Below are positions 18,262 through 29,266 of a stretch of DNA of 64,000 bases, one piece after another (position 1 is the first letter of the stretch; each line of letters opens with the position of its first letter). Both the position numbers and the translations under genes were made by a program. This DNA comes from CAVQGZ01 sp963712175 (lineage in GTDB: Bacteria > Actinomycetota > Actinomycetes > Jiangellales > Jiangellaceae), in NCBI GenBank assembly GCA_963712175.1, contig CAVQGZ010000001.1:186001-250000 (forward strand). The letters are read 5' to 3'. The notes under the pieces are model-generated. The model searched no databases. It worked only from the letters and a program-made list of their open reading frames with translations, and was not told the DNA's origin.

Positions 18262-19242
18262 TCAGGCACCCGTCAAGCCCGCGCCGGAACGGCCGAGCTG
18301 ACCTGCGCCGGGGCCCCATATCGTCCGCCTCACCCGAGCCGCCGTGGCCTGTCCCTGGTCGAGATCACTCCAGGTAATCCGGCCGAACCGGAAGCCCTCC
18401 GCCCGTATGTCGTCCTCGCGACGCTTCTCGGCCCAGAGGATGCGCTCGAGTTCACGTGGGTTCTGCGAGGCGCCCATGCGGTACTTCAGGCGACCGTCGA
18501 ACTCGAAGACCGTCCTGGGCTCGTCCACCAGCAGGTCCACTCGGTACAGGCGCCCGTTCGCTCGAATCTCGACCTGCAGTCGCGGTGTCGGGAGTCCGTG
18601 GACGTGGAACAGCACCCGAGTTCGCGACTCTCCCGGTGACTCGGCCAGTCGGTCCGCGAACGCCACGACCCGGCCTGCGACCCGGGCACCCGGCCAGTCC
18701 AGCATGTCGGTGTGAAGGGCTAGGAGCCCCTGTGGCGTCGTGAGCTCTCGGTGCAGGGCAGCATCCGCAGTGACCACGCCCGACTCGAAGGAGGACACTC
18801 GTGCCAGGTCGAGCACCGCGCGGTCCGCGCGGGTGACTGCCAGCCCACCGATGTCTTCCACCTGCTCTAGTGGAAGAACTCCGACGTGGTGGACGACGCC
18901 TGCCTCGCGTCGTCCCTGCCCGTGCACAGGCCTGGTCACATGCACCCGACCCAGGTCGACTCCCCAGACGGGCAGTCCGTGGGCAAGTGCAGCCGATACA
19001 TGGCTCAGGACCACCGGAGGCTTGAGCGACGCCAGCACCGCTCGACACAGGAGCAGGTGCTTGCCGACCGGGTCGAGCGAGCGCCAGAGCCGCGCATCGG
19101 CGTAGGCCCCGCGGCGAATTCGCGTGATCGTTCCAGCCCGGAGAAGCGCTCGCACCTCGTCCGGGTCGAGGCCTGCCCCTCGCAGATCACGCAGCAGCGC
19201 CACACCCGAACCCTGGGCGAGGACAGCGAGGACTTCATCCAC
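18262..19242 (-). CDS. AbiEi-type HTH / DUF559 (Vsr-like nuclease fold) protein
   Basis: This protein of about 326 aa starts with an AbiEi-antitoxin-like winged helix (LLRDLRGAGLDPDEVRALL followed by GTITRIRRGAYA). It ends with a DUF559-like PD-(D/E)XK nuclease core: DLLVDEPRTVFEFDGRLKY, then LWAEKRREDDIRAEGFRF and RITWSDL. The Asp/Glu-X-Asp-Gly and Glu-Lys-X-Arg-Glu patterns match the Vsr-like catalytic set. The frame is open from 19371, but those extra residues are translated from the flanking repeat; GTG 19242 is my preferred start. No toxin partner (AbiEii) is adjacent, so it is not a complete AbiE pair. Biological role is unknown; defence, solitary antitoxin or homing-type nuclease are possible. 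Confidence 0.8.
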   Translation of the reverse strand: MDEVLAVLAQGSGVALLRDLRGAGLDPDEVRALLRAGTITRIRRGAYADARLWRSLDPVGKHLLLCRAVLASLKPPVVLSHVSAALAHGLPVWGVDLGRVHVTRPVHGQGRREAGVVHHVGVLPLEQVEDIGGLAVTRADRAVLDLARVSSFESGVVTADAALHRELTTPQGLLALHTDMLDWPGARVAGRVVAFADRLAESPGESRTRVLFHVHGLPTPRLQVEIRANGRLYRVDLLVDEPRTVFEFDGRLKYRMGASQNPRELERILWAEKRREDDIRAEGFRFGRITWSDLDQGQATAARVRRTIWGPGAGQLGRSGAGLTGA

Positions 19243-19328
19243 ATCCCCAGGGTGCCGGGGACGCGCTACGCGGCGCAGAGCCTGTCCCCAGGCCTGAACG
19301 AGCTGGCCCCAGCCTGCCTCGGTGGACG

Positions 19329-19389
19329 GGTGCCTGCCGAGGTGCCCAGACCTAGGCAGGCAGGTGCTCACCTACCTGCCGTGATCATC
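19329..19389 (-). repeat. Right 61-bp two-hairpin inverted repeat
   Basis: It is the inverted counterpart of 18168-18228 (48/61 identical). Outer hairpin GCAGGT/ACCTGC is fully paired here. The inner hairpin has 13-bp arms with one mismatch around the loop GCCCAG (19331-19362). Relative to the left copy, a T-A pair in the inner stem is replaced by C-G, preserving pairing. Confidence 0.8.
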
Positions 19390-19398
19390 CGGGGGGGC

Positions 19399-20616
19399 TC
19401 AGGTCATCGCTCGCTGCAGGTTCTCGTCCAGCGCGGCCAGGAAGTCCTGCGTAGTGAGGAACGGCTGGTCAGGGCCGACGAGCAGGGCCAGGTCCTTGGT
19501 CATCTTGCCCTCCTCGACCGTCTCGACGCAGACGCGCTCCAGCGTCTTGGCGAACAGCGTCACCTCGGCCGTGTCGTCGAGCTTGCCGCGGTGCTTGAGC
19601 CCGCCGGTCCAGGCGAAGATCGACGCGATCGGGTTGGTCGACGTCGGCTTGCCCTGCTGGTGCTGGCGAAAGTGCCGGGTGACCGTGCCGTGGGCGGCCT
19701 CGGCCTCCACCGTCCTGCCGTCCGGAGTCATCAGCACCGACGTCATCAGCCCCAGCGACCCGAACCCCTGGGCGACGGTGTCGCTCTGCACGTCGCCGTC
19801 GTAGTTCTTGCAGGCCCAGACGTAGCCGCCCTCCCACTTCAACGCCGCCGCGACCATGTCGTCGATCAGCCGGTGCTCGTAGGTCAGCCCCGCCTCGGCG
19901 AAGCGGTCGGCGTACTCGGCCTCGAAGACCTCGGCGAACGTGTCCTTGAACATGCCGTCGTAGGCCTTGAGGATGGTGTTCTTCGTCGACATGTACACCG
20001 GGTAGCGCCGCTCGAGGCCGTACTCGAAGGAGGCCCGCGCGAAGTCGATGATCGACTGCTTGTAGTTGTACATGCCCATGGCCACGCCGCCGTCGTCGCC
20101 GAAGGTGGCGATCTCGAACTCCATGGGCTCGCTGCCGTCAGCGGGTGTGTACGTGATCGTCACCGTGCCGGCGCCAGGCACCTTGAAGTCGGTTGCCTTG
20201 TACTGGTCTCCGTGGGCGTGGCGGCCGATGATGATCGGCTTGGTCCATGACGGCACCAGGCGGGGGATGTTGTCGATGATGATCGGCTCGCGGAACACGA
20301 CGCCACCCAGGATGTTCCGGATCGTCCCGTTGGGCGAGCGCCACATCTTCTTCAGGCCGAACTCCTCGACGCGCGCCTCGTCCGGGGTGATCGTCGCGCA
20401 CTTCACCCCGACGCCGTGCTCCTTGATCGCGTTCGCGGCGTCGACCGTGATCTGGTCGTCAGTGGCGTCCCGGCTCTCGATCGACAGGTCGTAGTAGCGC
20501 AGGTCGACGTCGAGGTACGGCAGGATCAGCTGGTCCTTGATGAAGGCCCAGATGATCCGGGTCATCTCGTCGCCGTCGAGCTCGACGACCGGCCCGTGCA
20601 CCTTGATCTTGCTCAT
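19399..20616 (-). CDS. icd: NADP-dependent isocitrate dehydrogenase (dimeric, eukaryote-like type)
   Basis: This 405-aa enzyme oxidatively decarboxylates isocitrate to 2-oxoglutarate in the TCA cycle. It has the N-terminus VHGPVVELDGDEMTRI, substrate segment RSPNGTIRNILGG, NADP-specificity segment HAHGDQYKATDF, and EGGYVWACKNYDGDVQSD in the active-site region. Length and motifs fit the dimeric type II IDH rather than the 740-aa monomeric enzyme common in other actinobacteria. The frame extends to 20760, but ATG 20616 gives the conserved MSKIKVHGPVV start. It is downstream of mdh in the same orientation, 79 bases away. Confidence 0.95.
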   Translation of the reverse strand: MSKIKVHGPVVELDGDEMTRIIWAFIKDQLILPYLDVDLRYYDLSIESRDATDDQITVDAANAIKEHGVGVKCATITPDEARVEEFGLKKMWRSPNGTIRNILGGVVFREPIIIDNIPRLVPSWTKPIIIGRHAHGDQYKATDFKVPGAGTVTITYTPADGSEPMEFEIATFGDDGGVAMGMYNYKQSIIDFARASFEYGLERRYPVYMSTKNTILKAYDGMFKDTFAEVFEAEYADRFAEAGLTYEHRLIDDMVAAALKWEGGYVWACKNYDGDVQSDTVAQGFGSLGLMTSVLMTPDGRTVEAEAAHGTVTRHFRQHQQGKPTSTNPIASIFAWTGGLKHRGKLDDTAEVTLFAKTLERVCVETVEEGKMTKDLALLVGPDQPFLTTQDFLAALDENLQRAMT

Positions 20617-20695
20617 CTGTCTGGTCTGCCTCTCTGCGGTGGGACGTGTGCGGCTGTCGGTTCGGCTGGGTACTGAGGGACGGTGACGTTCGCCG

Positions 20696-21655
20696 TCACA
20701 TGGCGGCGACGTCGGCCTGCTTGGCCCGGACCGCCTCGGCTGCCTCCACGAGCGCGGCACGCTCGGAGTCGGTCAGGTCGGTCTCGACGACTCGACGGAC
20801 GCCGTCCCGGCCGATCTCGGCCTCCACCCCCAGGTAGACGCCCGACAGGCCGTACTCGCCATCGACCCATGCGCAGACGGGCATGACCGCACCGGAGTCC
20901 TCGATGACGGCGCGTGCCATGCGAGCGGCAGCGGCCGAGGGCGCGTAGTAGGCCGACCCGGTCTTGAGCAGCGCCACGATCTCGGCGCCGCCGTTGCGGG
21001 TGCGGGTGACGAGCTCGTCGATCTTCTCGGCGGGCAGCAGGTCGGACAGCGGCTTGCCGTCGACGGTGCAGCGCGAAGGAACGGGCACCATCGTCTCCCC
21101 GTGCGAGCCGAGGGTCAGGGTCTTCACGCTGCCCACCGGGACACCGAGCTCGACGGCGACAGAGTTCGTGAAGCGCGCGGTGTCGAGCATGCCCGCCTGG
21201 CCCATCACGCGGCTGTAGGGCAACCCGGAGGCGATCTGGGCCAGTGCCGTCATCTCGTCCAGAGGGTTGGTGACGACCACGATGACGGCGTCGGGGGCGT
21301 ACCGGGCGACGCTCTCGCTCACCGGCCGGACGATGCCCGCGTTCTTCTCCAGCAGGTCCATGCGCAGCATGCCGGGCTTGCGCGGGAAGCCCGCGGTGAT
21401 GACGACGACGTCGGAGCCCTCGATCGCCTCGTAGCCCGAGCCATCGGTTCCGGTTGTCACCCCCACCACGGTCGTCTCGAAGCCCTCGACAGGCCGGGAC
21501 TGGTTCATGTCCAGGGCCAGGCCCTCAGGCTTGCCCTCGACGATGTCGGTGAGCACAACGGTGTCGAAGACGTCGTACTCGGCCAGTCGTTGTGCCGTCG
21601 TGGAGCCGTAGAAACCCGCCCCGACCACGGTGACCTTGCCCGACCTGCTGCCCAT
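20696..21655 (-). CDS. mdh: Malate dehydrogenase (LDH-like type)
   Basis: This 319-aa NAD-dependent enzyme converts malate to oxaloacetate. The Rossmann motif is VVGAGFYGSTTA, the substrate-binding Arg lies in GFPRKPGMLRMDLL, the cofactor segment is VTNPLDEMT, and the catalytic His is in LGSHGETMVP. The sequence follows the LDH-like MDH subgroup rather than the 330-aa actinobacterial/mitochondrial-like type. It lies directly upstream of icd, so two consecutive TCA activities are probably coexpressed. A small hairpin (GTGACG/CGTCAC, 20683-20699) overlaps its stop. Confidence 0.93.
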   Translation of the reverse strand: MGSRSGKVTVVGAGFYGSTTAQRLAEYDVFDTVVLTDIVEGKPEGLALDMNQSRPVEGFETTVVGVTTGTDGSGYEAIEGSDVVVITAGFPRKPGMLRMDLLEKNAGIVRPVSESVARYAPDAVIVVVTNPLDEMTALAQIASGLPYSRVMGQAGMLDTARFTNSVAVELGVPVGSVKTLTLGSHGETMVPVPSRCTVDGKPLSDLLPAEKIDELVTRTRNGGAEIVALLKTGSAYYAPSAAAARMARAVIEDSGAVMPVCAWVDGEYGLSGVYLGVEAEIGRDGVRRVVETDLTDSERAALVEAAEAVRAKQADVAAM

Positions 21656-21724
21656 CGAAAACCTCCACGATGTCCGTTGACTCCCAGGGCCGACGCCCCC
21701 GAGCAGCCTAGCGACGCTGATACC

Positions 21725-22102
21725 TCACGAGGGCGGGGGGACGACGATCGCCAGCACCAGTGCGGCGATGCCGAGCGCCGAGTAGACGAGCACGTCGACG
21801 CGACGCGAGCGCAGCACGAGCATGCCGGCTCGCCTCTCGGAGATGACCGCCCGGAGGATGCCGGCCAGGCACACCGCGAAGGCGACGAGCAGGGCACCGG
21901 GCCGGAACAGGGTGTCGTCGGCCTGGCCCCAGCCGACGACGGCCATGAGCACCAGCCCCACCAACCCGATGGCCATCACCACGAAGTAGGCCGGGCTCGA
22001 CGAGGGCCACGGCCTCGGTGGCTGCTCGGCCGTCCGCTCCCAGTCGCCATGCCCCCATTCCTCGCCGTCGCCTGCGACGAGCGACGGGTCGGCGTCGGTC
22101 AC
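21725..22102 (-). CDS. DUF3017-type small membrane protein
   Basis: This 125-aa protein has a hydrophilic N-terminus of about 35 residues and three membrane segments, with the cytoplasmic-type stretch SERRAGMLVLRSRRVDV between the second and third. The size, topology and position directly after folD are those of the actinobacterial DUF3017 family, whose function is unknown. Its GTG start overlaps the folD stop by 4 bases, indicating coupled translation. Confidence 0.8.
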   Translation of the reverse strand: MTDADPSLVAGDGEEWGHGDWERTAEQPPRPWPSSSPAYFVVMAIGLVGLVLMAVVGWGQADDTLFRPGALLVAFAVCLAGILRAVISERRAGMLVLRSRRVDVLVYSALGIAALVLAIVVPPPS

Positions 22103-22965
22103 GGCCCCGCTGCCCGGGCCGCCGAGCGCTCGGCGGACTCCACGACGTTGGTGAGGAGCATGGCCCTCGTCATGGGTCCGACCCCTCCCGGCATGGGAGC
22201 GAGGTACCCCGCAACGTCGCGCACCGCAGGGTCGACGTCACCGACCAGACCGCTCTCGGTGCGCGTGATTCCGACGTCGAGCACCGCCGCCCCTGGTTTG
22301 ACCACGTCGGCGCCGACCAGCCCGGGAACGCCGGCGGCCGCAACCACGACATCGGCACGTCTCAGGTGCTCGGCCAGCTCGCGCGTGCCGGTGTGGCACA
22401 GCGTGACCGTCGAGTTCTCCGAGCGCCGCGTGAGCAGCAGCCCCAGCGGGCGTCCGACGGTCACCCCACGACCGACGACACACACCTGCGCCCCGGCGAG
22501 CTCGACTCCGTAGCGACGTAGGAGCGTGACGATCCCACGAGGCGTGCAGGGCAGCGGGGCATCACGGCCCAGCACCAACCACCCGAGGTTCGTCGGGTGC
22601 AGGCCGTCGGCGTCCTTCGTCGGGTCCATCCGAGCGAGGACGGCGTTGGCGTCAAGGCCACGCGGCAGCGGGAGCTGAACGATGTACCCCGTGCACCGCG
22701 GGTCGACGTTGAGCTCCTCGACCGCCGACTCCACGTCGGACTGCGTCGCATCAGCGGCCAGCTCGACCTGGAGGCTCTCGATGCCCACCTCGGCGCAGTC
22801 GCGGTGCTTGCCCGCGACATAGGCACGACTACCCGGGTCGTCTCCCACCAGCACCGTACCGAGGCCCGGAACGACTCCGGCGTCTCGCAACCTGGCGACC
22901 CGCTCGGCGAGCTCGACCTTGACTGCTGCCGCGGAGGCCTTGCCGTCGAGGATCGTCGCCGTCAC
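22099..22965 (-). CDS. folD: Bifunctional methylenetetrahydrofolate dehydrogenase/cyclohydrolase
   Basis: This 288-aa protein interconverts 5,10-methylene-THF and 10-formyl-THF, supplying one-carbon units for purine synthesis (purN and purH follow upstream on the same strand). The catalytic Tyr and Lys are in SRAYVAGKHRDCAEVGI, with the YIVQLPLPRGLD and DADGLHPTNLG blocks and the PGGVGPMTRAML C-terminal signature. The frame is open to 23025. GTG 22965 (MTATILDGKAS) is preferred, with a CAAGAT -10-like box 7 bases before it, consistent with a leaderless message. Confidence 0.93.
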   Translation of the reverse strand: MTATILDGKASAAAVKVELAERVARLRDAGVVPGLGTVLVGDDPGSRAYVAGKHRDCAEVGIESLQVELAADATQSDVESAVEELNVDPRCTGYIVQLPLPRGLDANAVLARMDPTKDADGLHPTNLGWLVLGRDAPLPCTPRGIVTLLRRYGVELAGAQVCVVGRGVTVGRPLGLLLTRRSENSTVTLCHTGTRELAEHLRRADVVVAAAGVPGLVGADVVKPGAAVLDVGITRTESGLVGDVDPAVRDVAGYLAPMPGGVGPMTRAMLLTNVVESAERSAARAAGP

Positions 22966-23064
22966 AGGCCACATCTTGGCATGCGCCCGCACTCGGGCCG
23001 CCCTGCTGCCACGGCTGTGGAGCACTGCCGGGCCCGCGTTGGTGACCCTTCCGTCAGGGATGCC

Positions 23065-24629
<1,565 letters not shown>

Positions 24630-24633
<4 letters not shown>

Positions 24634-25250
24634 GGGATCGTCACTCTCCTGCCGTTGATGGTCCAGCCGTGGCGCAGCATGCCGAGGACGACCTCGGGCA
24701 GCAGCCGGCGCTCGACCTCCTTGATGCGTTCGTGCAGGGTGCCCTCGTCGTCATCGGCGAGCACCTCGACGACTCGCTGGGCGATCACCGGTCCGGTGTC
24801 GACGCCGGAGTCGACCAGGTGAACGGTGCAGCCAGTCACCCGCACGCCGTAGTCCAGCGCGTCGCGCACGGCGTGGGCACCCGGGAACGACGGCAGCAAG
24901 GCTGGATGCGTGTTGATGACGCGGTCTCGAAAGCGGTCGAGCACGGCGGGTCCCAGCAGCCGCATGAATCCCGCCGACACCACGAGATCGGGCTCGGCAG
25001 CTGCAATAACGTCGGCAAGCTCGCCGTCCCACTCCGCGCGCCGACCCCGATCCAGCAGCGGGACGACGTGGGCAGGCACGCCGACCTCGTCCGCCCGTTC
25101 TACGACGCCCGCGTCTGGTTGGTCGCAGACGAGTCCGGTGATCTCGATCTCGCCCTCGACGGTCACCGCTCGGGCGAAGGCATCGAACACGCTGCCCGTC
25201 CCGGATGCCAGCACGACGACGCGCCCCGGATGACTCGTGGCGACAGGCAC
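24630..25250 (-). CDS. purN: Phosphoribosylglycinamide formyltransferase
   Basis: This 206-aa enzyme transfers formyl from 10-formyl-THF to GAR. The catalytic Asn and His are in RVINTHPALLPSFPG, and the catalytic Asp in VDSGVDTGPVIAQ. The phosphate loop is LASGTGSVFDAF, with Val-Phe where GSNLQAL is usual. The frame stays open to 25457, but GTG 25250 has a CAGGAG site and gives a normal-length protein. It is cotranscribed with purH; the plus-strand membrane-protein gene diverges from it. Confidence 0.94.
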
Positions 25251-25330
25251 GGCGACGACTCCTGGGATGAACACACAGCGGCGAGCAGGCGAGGGACGTG
25301 AGAACCCCCACGATGGGGGAGGATAGTCCG

Positions 25331-25774
25331 ATGGCTCAGGGCGGCAGCGAGGACGGTGACCCGTTCCGTACCGACGGGGCCGCGCCCCGTCCCCCGCCCA
25401 GCCCCACCGGCCCGCCTGACGACGCCCCGCCGACCCCCGAGGTCCGGGCGACAGCACTGCGCCTCGCGCTCGTGTCGGTCGCCGGGATGGCCGCGGCGTT
25501 CTTTGCTCCCCCCGTCGGAGCCGTGCTCGGCGTGGTGGCCGTCGTGCTCGCTGTGCGTGCCAGGCACTCGGTGCCTCGGCGCACCCGCGTGCTGGCCATC
25601 GGGGCCGGATCGGTCGCGGTCGTCGTCGGGCTCACCATCACCGGCGTCGGGCTGCTGTTCCGCGACGAGATCACCCAGTACAGCCGGTGCCTTCAGGCGG
25701 CCAACACCGTGCAGGCCAGGCAGAACTGTCAGGACACGCTGAACGAGTCGCTGTCGGCCAAGCTCGGCCTGTAG
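25331..25774 (+). CDS. Small membrane protein with Pro-rich N-terminus (DUF4190-like)
   Basis: This 147-aa protein has a Pro/Asp-rich cytoplasmic N-terminus (about 45 residues) and two membrane segments separated by a short Arg-rich loop (RARHSVPRRTR), then a C-terminal tail with two Cys (YSRCLQAANTVQARQNCQD). The layout resembles DUF4190-type proteins, whose function is unknown. ATG 25331 follows a strong GGGGGAGG site. Its 3' end overlaps the convergent DUF6350-type gene by 46 bases. Confidence 0.75.
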   Translation: MAQGGSEDGDPFRTDGAAPRPPPSPTGPPDDAPPTPEVRATALRLALVSVAGMAAAFFAPPVGAVLGVVAVVLAVRARHSVPRRTRVLAIGAGSVAVVVGLTITGVGLLFRDEITQYSRCLQAANTVQARQNCQDTLNESLSAKLGL

Positions 25775-27012
25775 TCGCCGCGACGCCACGCGCGAGCCGT
25801 CGCGGTGAGCGTCGCGGCCAGCGCCACGGCCACCCCGGCAAGGCCTCCGACCGCCGCCGCGTTCACGCCCAGCCACGACAAGTCGCCCGGCCCCATCGGG
25901 CCGCTGGCCGCCCAGGCCGTCACCGCCACTGCTACCCCGACGAGGAGGCCCGCGGTTCCTGCTGTGGCGCTCAGCTCCCAACGGCGAACCTGCGGTCCCG
26001 ATCTCCGGCTCACGAGCATGCCCGCGGCGAGTCCGGCTCCGGCAACCGTGACGGCTCCGACGGCGGGCAGCCACCCCGGGATCGCCTCCGGGACGACACC
26101 GAGCAGGGGGAACCCGGGCAACGGCCCGCCATCGACAGCCCACAACGTGACGGTGACCTCCGAGCCGAGGCTGACACCTGGGCCCAGCAGAACGGCCAAG
26201 GTCCAGACCATCAGCGTCGGCAGGTAGCCAAGGCAGGTCATGGTGAGCGCCAGCAAACCGGCTCCACCCGGGTCGAGCTGCTCGAGCAGCGACGTCATGG
26301 TGCCGAACGACCCCACCAGCGCCGCCGTGGTGACCGCAGCCGCTCCGGCTGCCAGGACGGCAAGTGCTGCGAGGGCGGGCCGCAGTGCTGCTGTGAGCCA
26401 CCCGGGCAGGTGCTCGGCTACCCGCCGTCGCCACGTCGCGTCGATTGCCAGCACACCCGCGCCGGCACCCGTCGCGATCACCAGCCCTGCCTGGGCGGCA
26501 GCCTCACCGGGATCGACCGACAGCCCGTCCAGGCTCATCGCCGACGCCGTCACGCCACCGATCGCGGCCGAGGTCAGAGCGGTCGAGCCGAGCAACGCCG
26601 CGACCCGGGCGCTGCTCAACGGCCCTGAGGACTCCGCCGCCCAGAGGCCGCCGCGGTAGGCCAGAACCAGGCTCAGCAGGGTCAGCCCCAGGGGCGTCAG
26701 CCCCCAGGTGGCCTCACCGGCGGACATGGTGGCCCCCAGTCCGAGCAGCCACCCCGCCCCGGCCACCGACAGCACGTCGACGAGCGGCTCCTGCGCACCG
26801 GAACCAAGCCAGGCGATCAGCACCGGAGCCGCCACGACCGCGAAGCCGCCCACGCACGCCCAAGCCGCCACGACGGAGCCGATGGCCAGCAGTCTGGCCA
26901 GGCTGACGGAGGACTCGGTGCCGGGCTCGAGACGGGCCCGACCAGCCACTGCGGAGCTCACGACGCCATCGTCGCGCCCTCGGACCAGCAGAGGCCGCAG
27001 AACACGCCGCAC
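25729..27012 (-). CDS. Polytopic membrane protein, DUF6350 type
   Basis: This Ala/Gly/Leu-rich protein of about 427 aa has roughly nine to ten membrane segments and no enzymatic motif. The VTLWAVDGGPLPGFPLLGVVPE segment and the location between the purN region and sucD are typical of the actinobacterial DUF6350 (cell division protein PerM-like) family. The start is uncertain: GTG 27012 gives the longest product, while GTG 26961 gives MSSAVAGRARLEPG. The last 46 bases overlap the convergent gene ending at 25774. Confidence 0.78.
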   Translation of the reverse strand: MRRVLRPLLVRGRDDGVVSSAVAGRARLEPGTESSVSLARLLAIGSVVAAWACVGGFAVVAAPVLIAWLGSGAQEPLVDVLSVAGAGWLLGLGATMSAGEATWGLTPLGLTLLSLVLAYRGGLWAAESSGPLSSARVAALLGSTALTSAAIGGVTASAMSLDGLSVDPGEAAAQAGLVIATGAGAGVLAIDATWRRRVAEHLPGWLTAALRPALAALAVLAAGAAAVTTAALVGSFGTMTSLLEQLDPGGAGLLALTMTCLGYLPTLMVWTLAVLLGPGVSLGSEVTVTLWAVDGGPLPGFPLLGVVPEAIPGWLPAVGAVTVAGAGLAAGMLVSRRSGPQVRRWELSATAGTAGLLVGVAVAVTAWAASGPMGPGDLSWLGVNAAAVGGLAGVAVALAATLTATARAWRRGDYRPSLADSDSFSVS

Positions 27013-27054
27013 ACCCTGGCTGGGGTGCCGGTCTCGGTCACACCGCGGGGGCGC

Positions 27055-27939
<885 letters not shown>

Positions 27940-27942
27940 TGC

Positions 27943-29133
27943 TCAGGCCCCCTGTGCTGCCAGCTCGGCCACGCGGCGCGCGGCATCGTCCATGGTGTCC
28001 ACGAGCTCGACGATGTCGTGCTCGGTCTCGTTCAGGATCCGCCTGCCCTCTCTCGCGTTGTTGCCGTCCAGACGCACGACGAGCGGCTTGTCGATCGACT
28101 CGCCGCGCGCTTTGAGCATCTCGATGGCCGCGATGATGCCGTTCGCCACGGCGTCGCATGCCGTGATGCCGCCGAAGACGTTGACGAAGACGCTGCGGAC
28201 GGCCGGGTCGGACAGGATGATCTCCAGCCCGTTTGCCATGACTTGCGCGGATGCACCCCCGCCGATGTCGAGGAAGTTCGCCGGCCGGACGCCACCGAAC
28301 TCCTCTCCGGCGTAGGCGACGACGTCCAACGTGCTCATGACCAGTCCGGCACCGTTGCCGATGATGCCGACCTCACCCTCGAGCTTGACGTAGTTGAGGT
28401 CCTTCTCCTTCGCTGCCCGCTCGAGTGGGTCGTCGGCCGACTTGTCCACGAACGCCTCGTGCCCCGGATGGCGGAACGAGGCGTTCTCGTCGAGGCTCAC
28501 CTTGCCGTCGATGGCCAGCACCGCGTCGTCGGGCGTCCGCACCAGCGGGTTCACCTCGACGAGCGTGGCGTCCTCGGCGACGAAGACCTGCCACAGCTTC
28601 ACCAGGACGTCGACGATCTTGTCGACAACTGCTGGGGGCGCGAAGGCGGCGAAGCTCGCCTGCTCGACGATCTCGCGGGCCTTGGCCTCGTCCACACCGT
28701 CGAGAGCGTCGACCGGGACCTTGGCCAGGGCGTCAGGACGCTCGACCGCCAGCTGCTCGATCTCCATCCCGCCCTCGGCGCTGGCCATGGCCAGGAAGGT
28801 CCTGTTGGCACGGTCGAGCAGGTACGAGACGTAGTACTCGGCCTCGATGTCGGTCGCCTCGGTGACGAGCACCCGGCCGACGACGTGGCCCTTGATGTCC
28901 AGGCCCAGGATCGCCTCGGCCTTCTGCGCGGCCTCGTCCGGGGTCTCGGCCAGCTTGACCCCACCGGCCTTGCCTCGTCCGCCGGTCTTGACCTGGGCCT
29001 TCACCACCACCGTGGTGCCGATGTCGGCCGCCGCGGTGCGAGCCTCGTCCGGGTCGTCCGCTGTCGAACCCGGAAGCCCGGGCACTCCATGGGCGGTGAA
29101 GAGCTCCTTGGCCTGGTACTCCATCAGATCCAC
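27943..29133 (-). CDS. sucC: Succinyl-CoA ligase beta subunit
   Basis: This 396-aa ATP-grasp subunit holds the nucleotide and succinate sites. Conserved blocks include MEYQAKELFTAHGVP, VVKAQVKTGGRGKAGGVKL, EVNPLVRTPD and FVNVFGGITACDAVANGI. The open frame begins at 29253, but GTG 29133 has an AAGGAC site 9 bases upstream and gives the standard short N-terminus; ATG 29124 is an alternative. A TACCCT box (29177-29182) is a possible -10. It is the first gene of sucCD. Confidence 0.95.
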   Translation of the reverse strand: MDLMEYQAKELFTAHGVPGLPGSTADDPDEARTAAADIGTTVVVKAQVKTGGRGKAGGVKLAETPDEAAQKAEAILGLDIKGHVVGRVLVTEATDIEAEYYVSYLLDRANRTFLAMASAEGGMEIEQLAVERPDALAKVPVDALDGVDEAKAREIVEQASFAAFAPPAVVDKIVDVLVKLWQVFVAEDATLVEVNPLVRTPDDAVLAIDGKVSLDENASFRHPGHEAFVDKSADDPLERAAKEKDLNYVKLEGEVGIIGNGAGLVMSTLDVVAYAGEEFGGVRPANFLDIGGGASAQVMANGLEIILSDPAVRSVFVNVFGGITACDAVANGIIAAIEMLKARGESIDKPLVVRLDGNNAREGRRILNETEHDIVELVDTMDDAARRVAELAAQGA

Positions 29134-29266
29134 ACGCGTCACGTCCTTGTCCGGTCGGCTCGGCTGGGTCGTGACGAGGGTATCCAGCCACGTCCGGGGC
29201 TCGCAGGGGTGGTCGCCAGGGTGCCCGGTCCAGGGGGCCGAGCGGATCGACACCGGCGACGAGCGG

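Larger units (their letters stand above)
18168..19389. mobile_element. Candidate single-gene cassette: AbiEi/DUF559 gene bounded by 61-bp inverted repeats
   Basis: Two 61-bp sequences, in inverted orientation at 18168-18228 and 19329-19389, bracket one gene. They match at 48 of 61 positions without gaps, including a 17-base identical outer segment (GATGATCACGGCAGGTA). Each can fold as an outer hairpin plus a longer inner hairpin. The insert sits between the osmoprotectant operon and icd. No transposase is present. The interpretation as a mobile or self-maintaining unit is inferred. Confidence 0.45.

Noticed and set aside
18262..19371. Complete AbiE toxin-antitoxin pair
   Set aside because: Only an AbiEi-like HTH protein is present; no AbiEii nucleotidyltransferase gene lies on either side.
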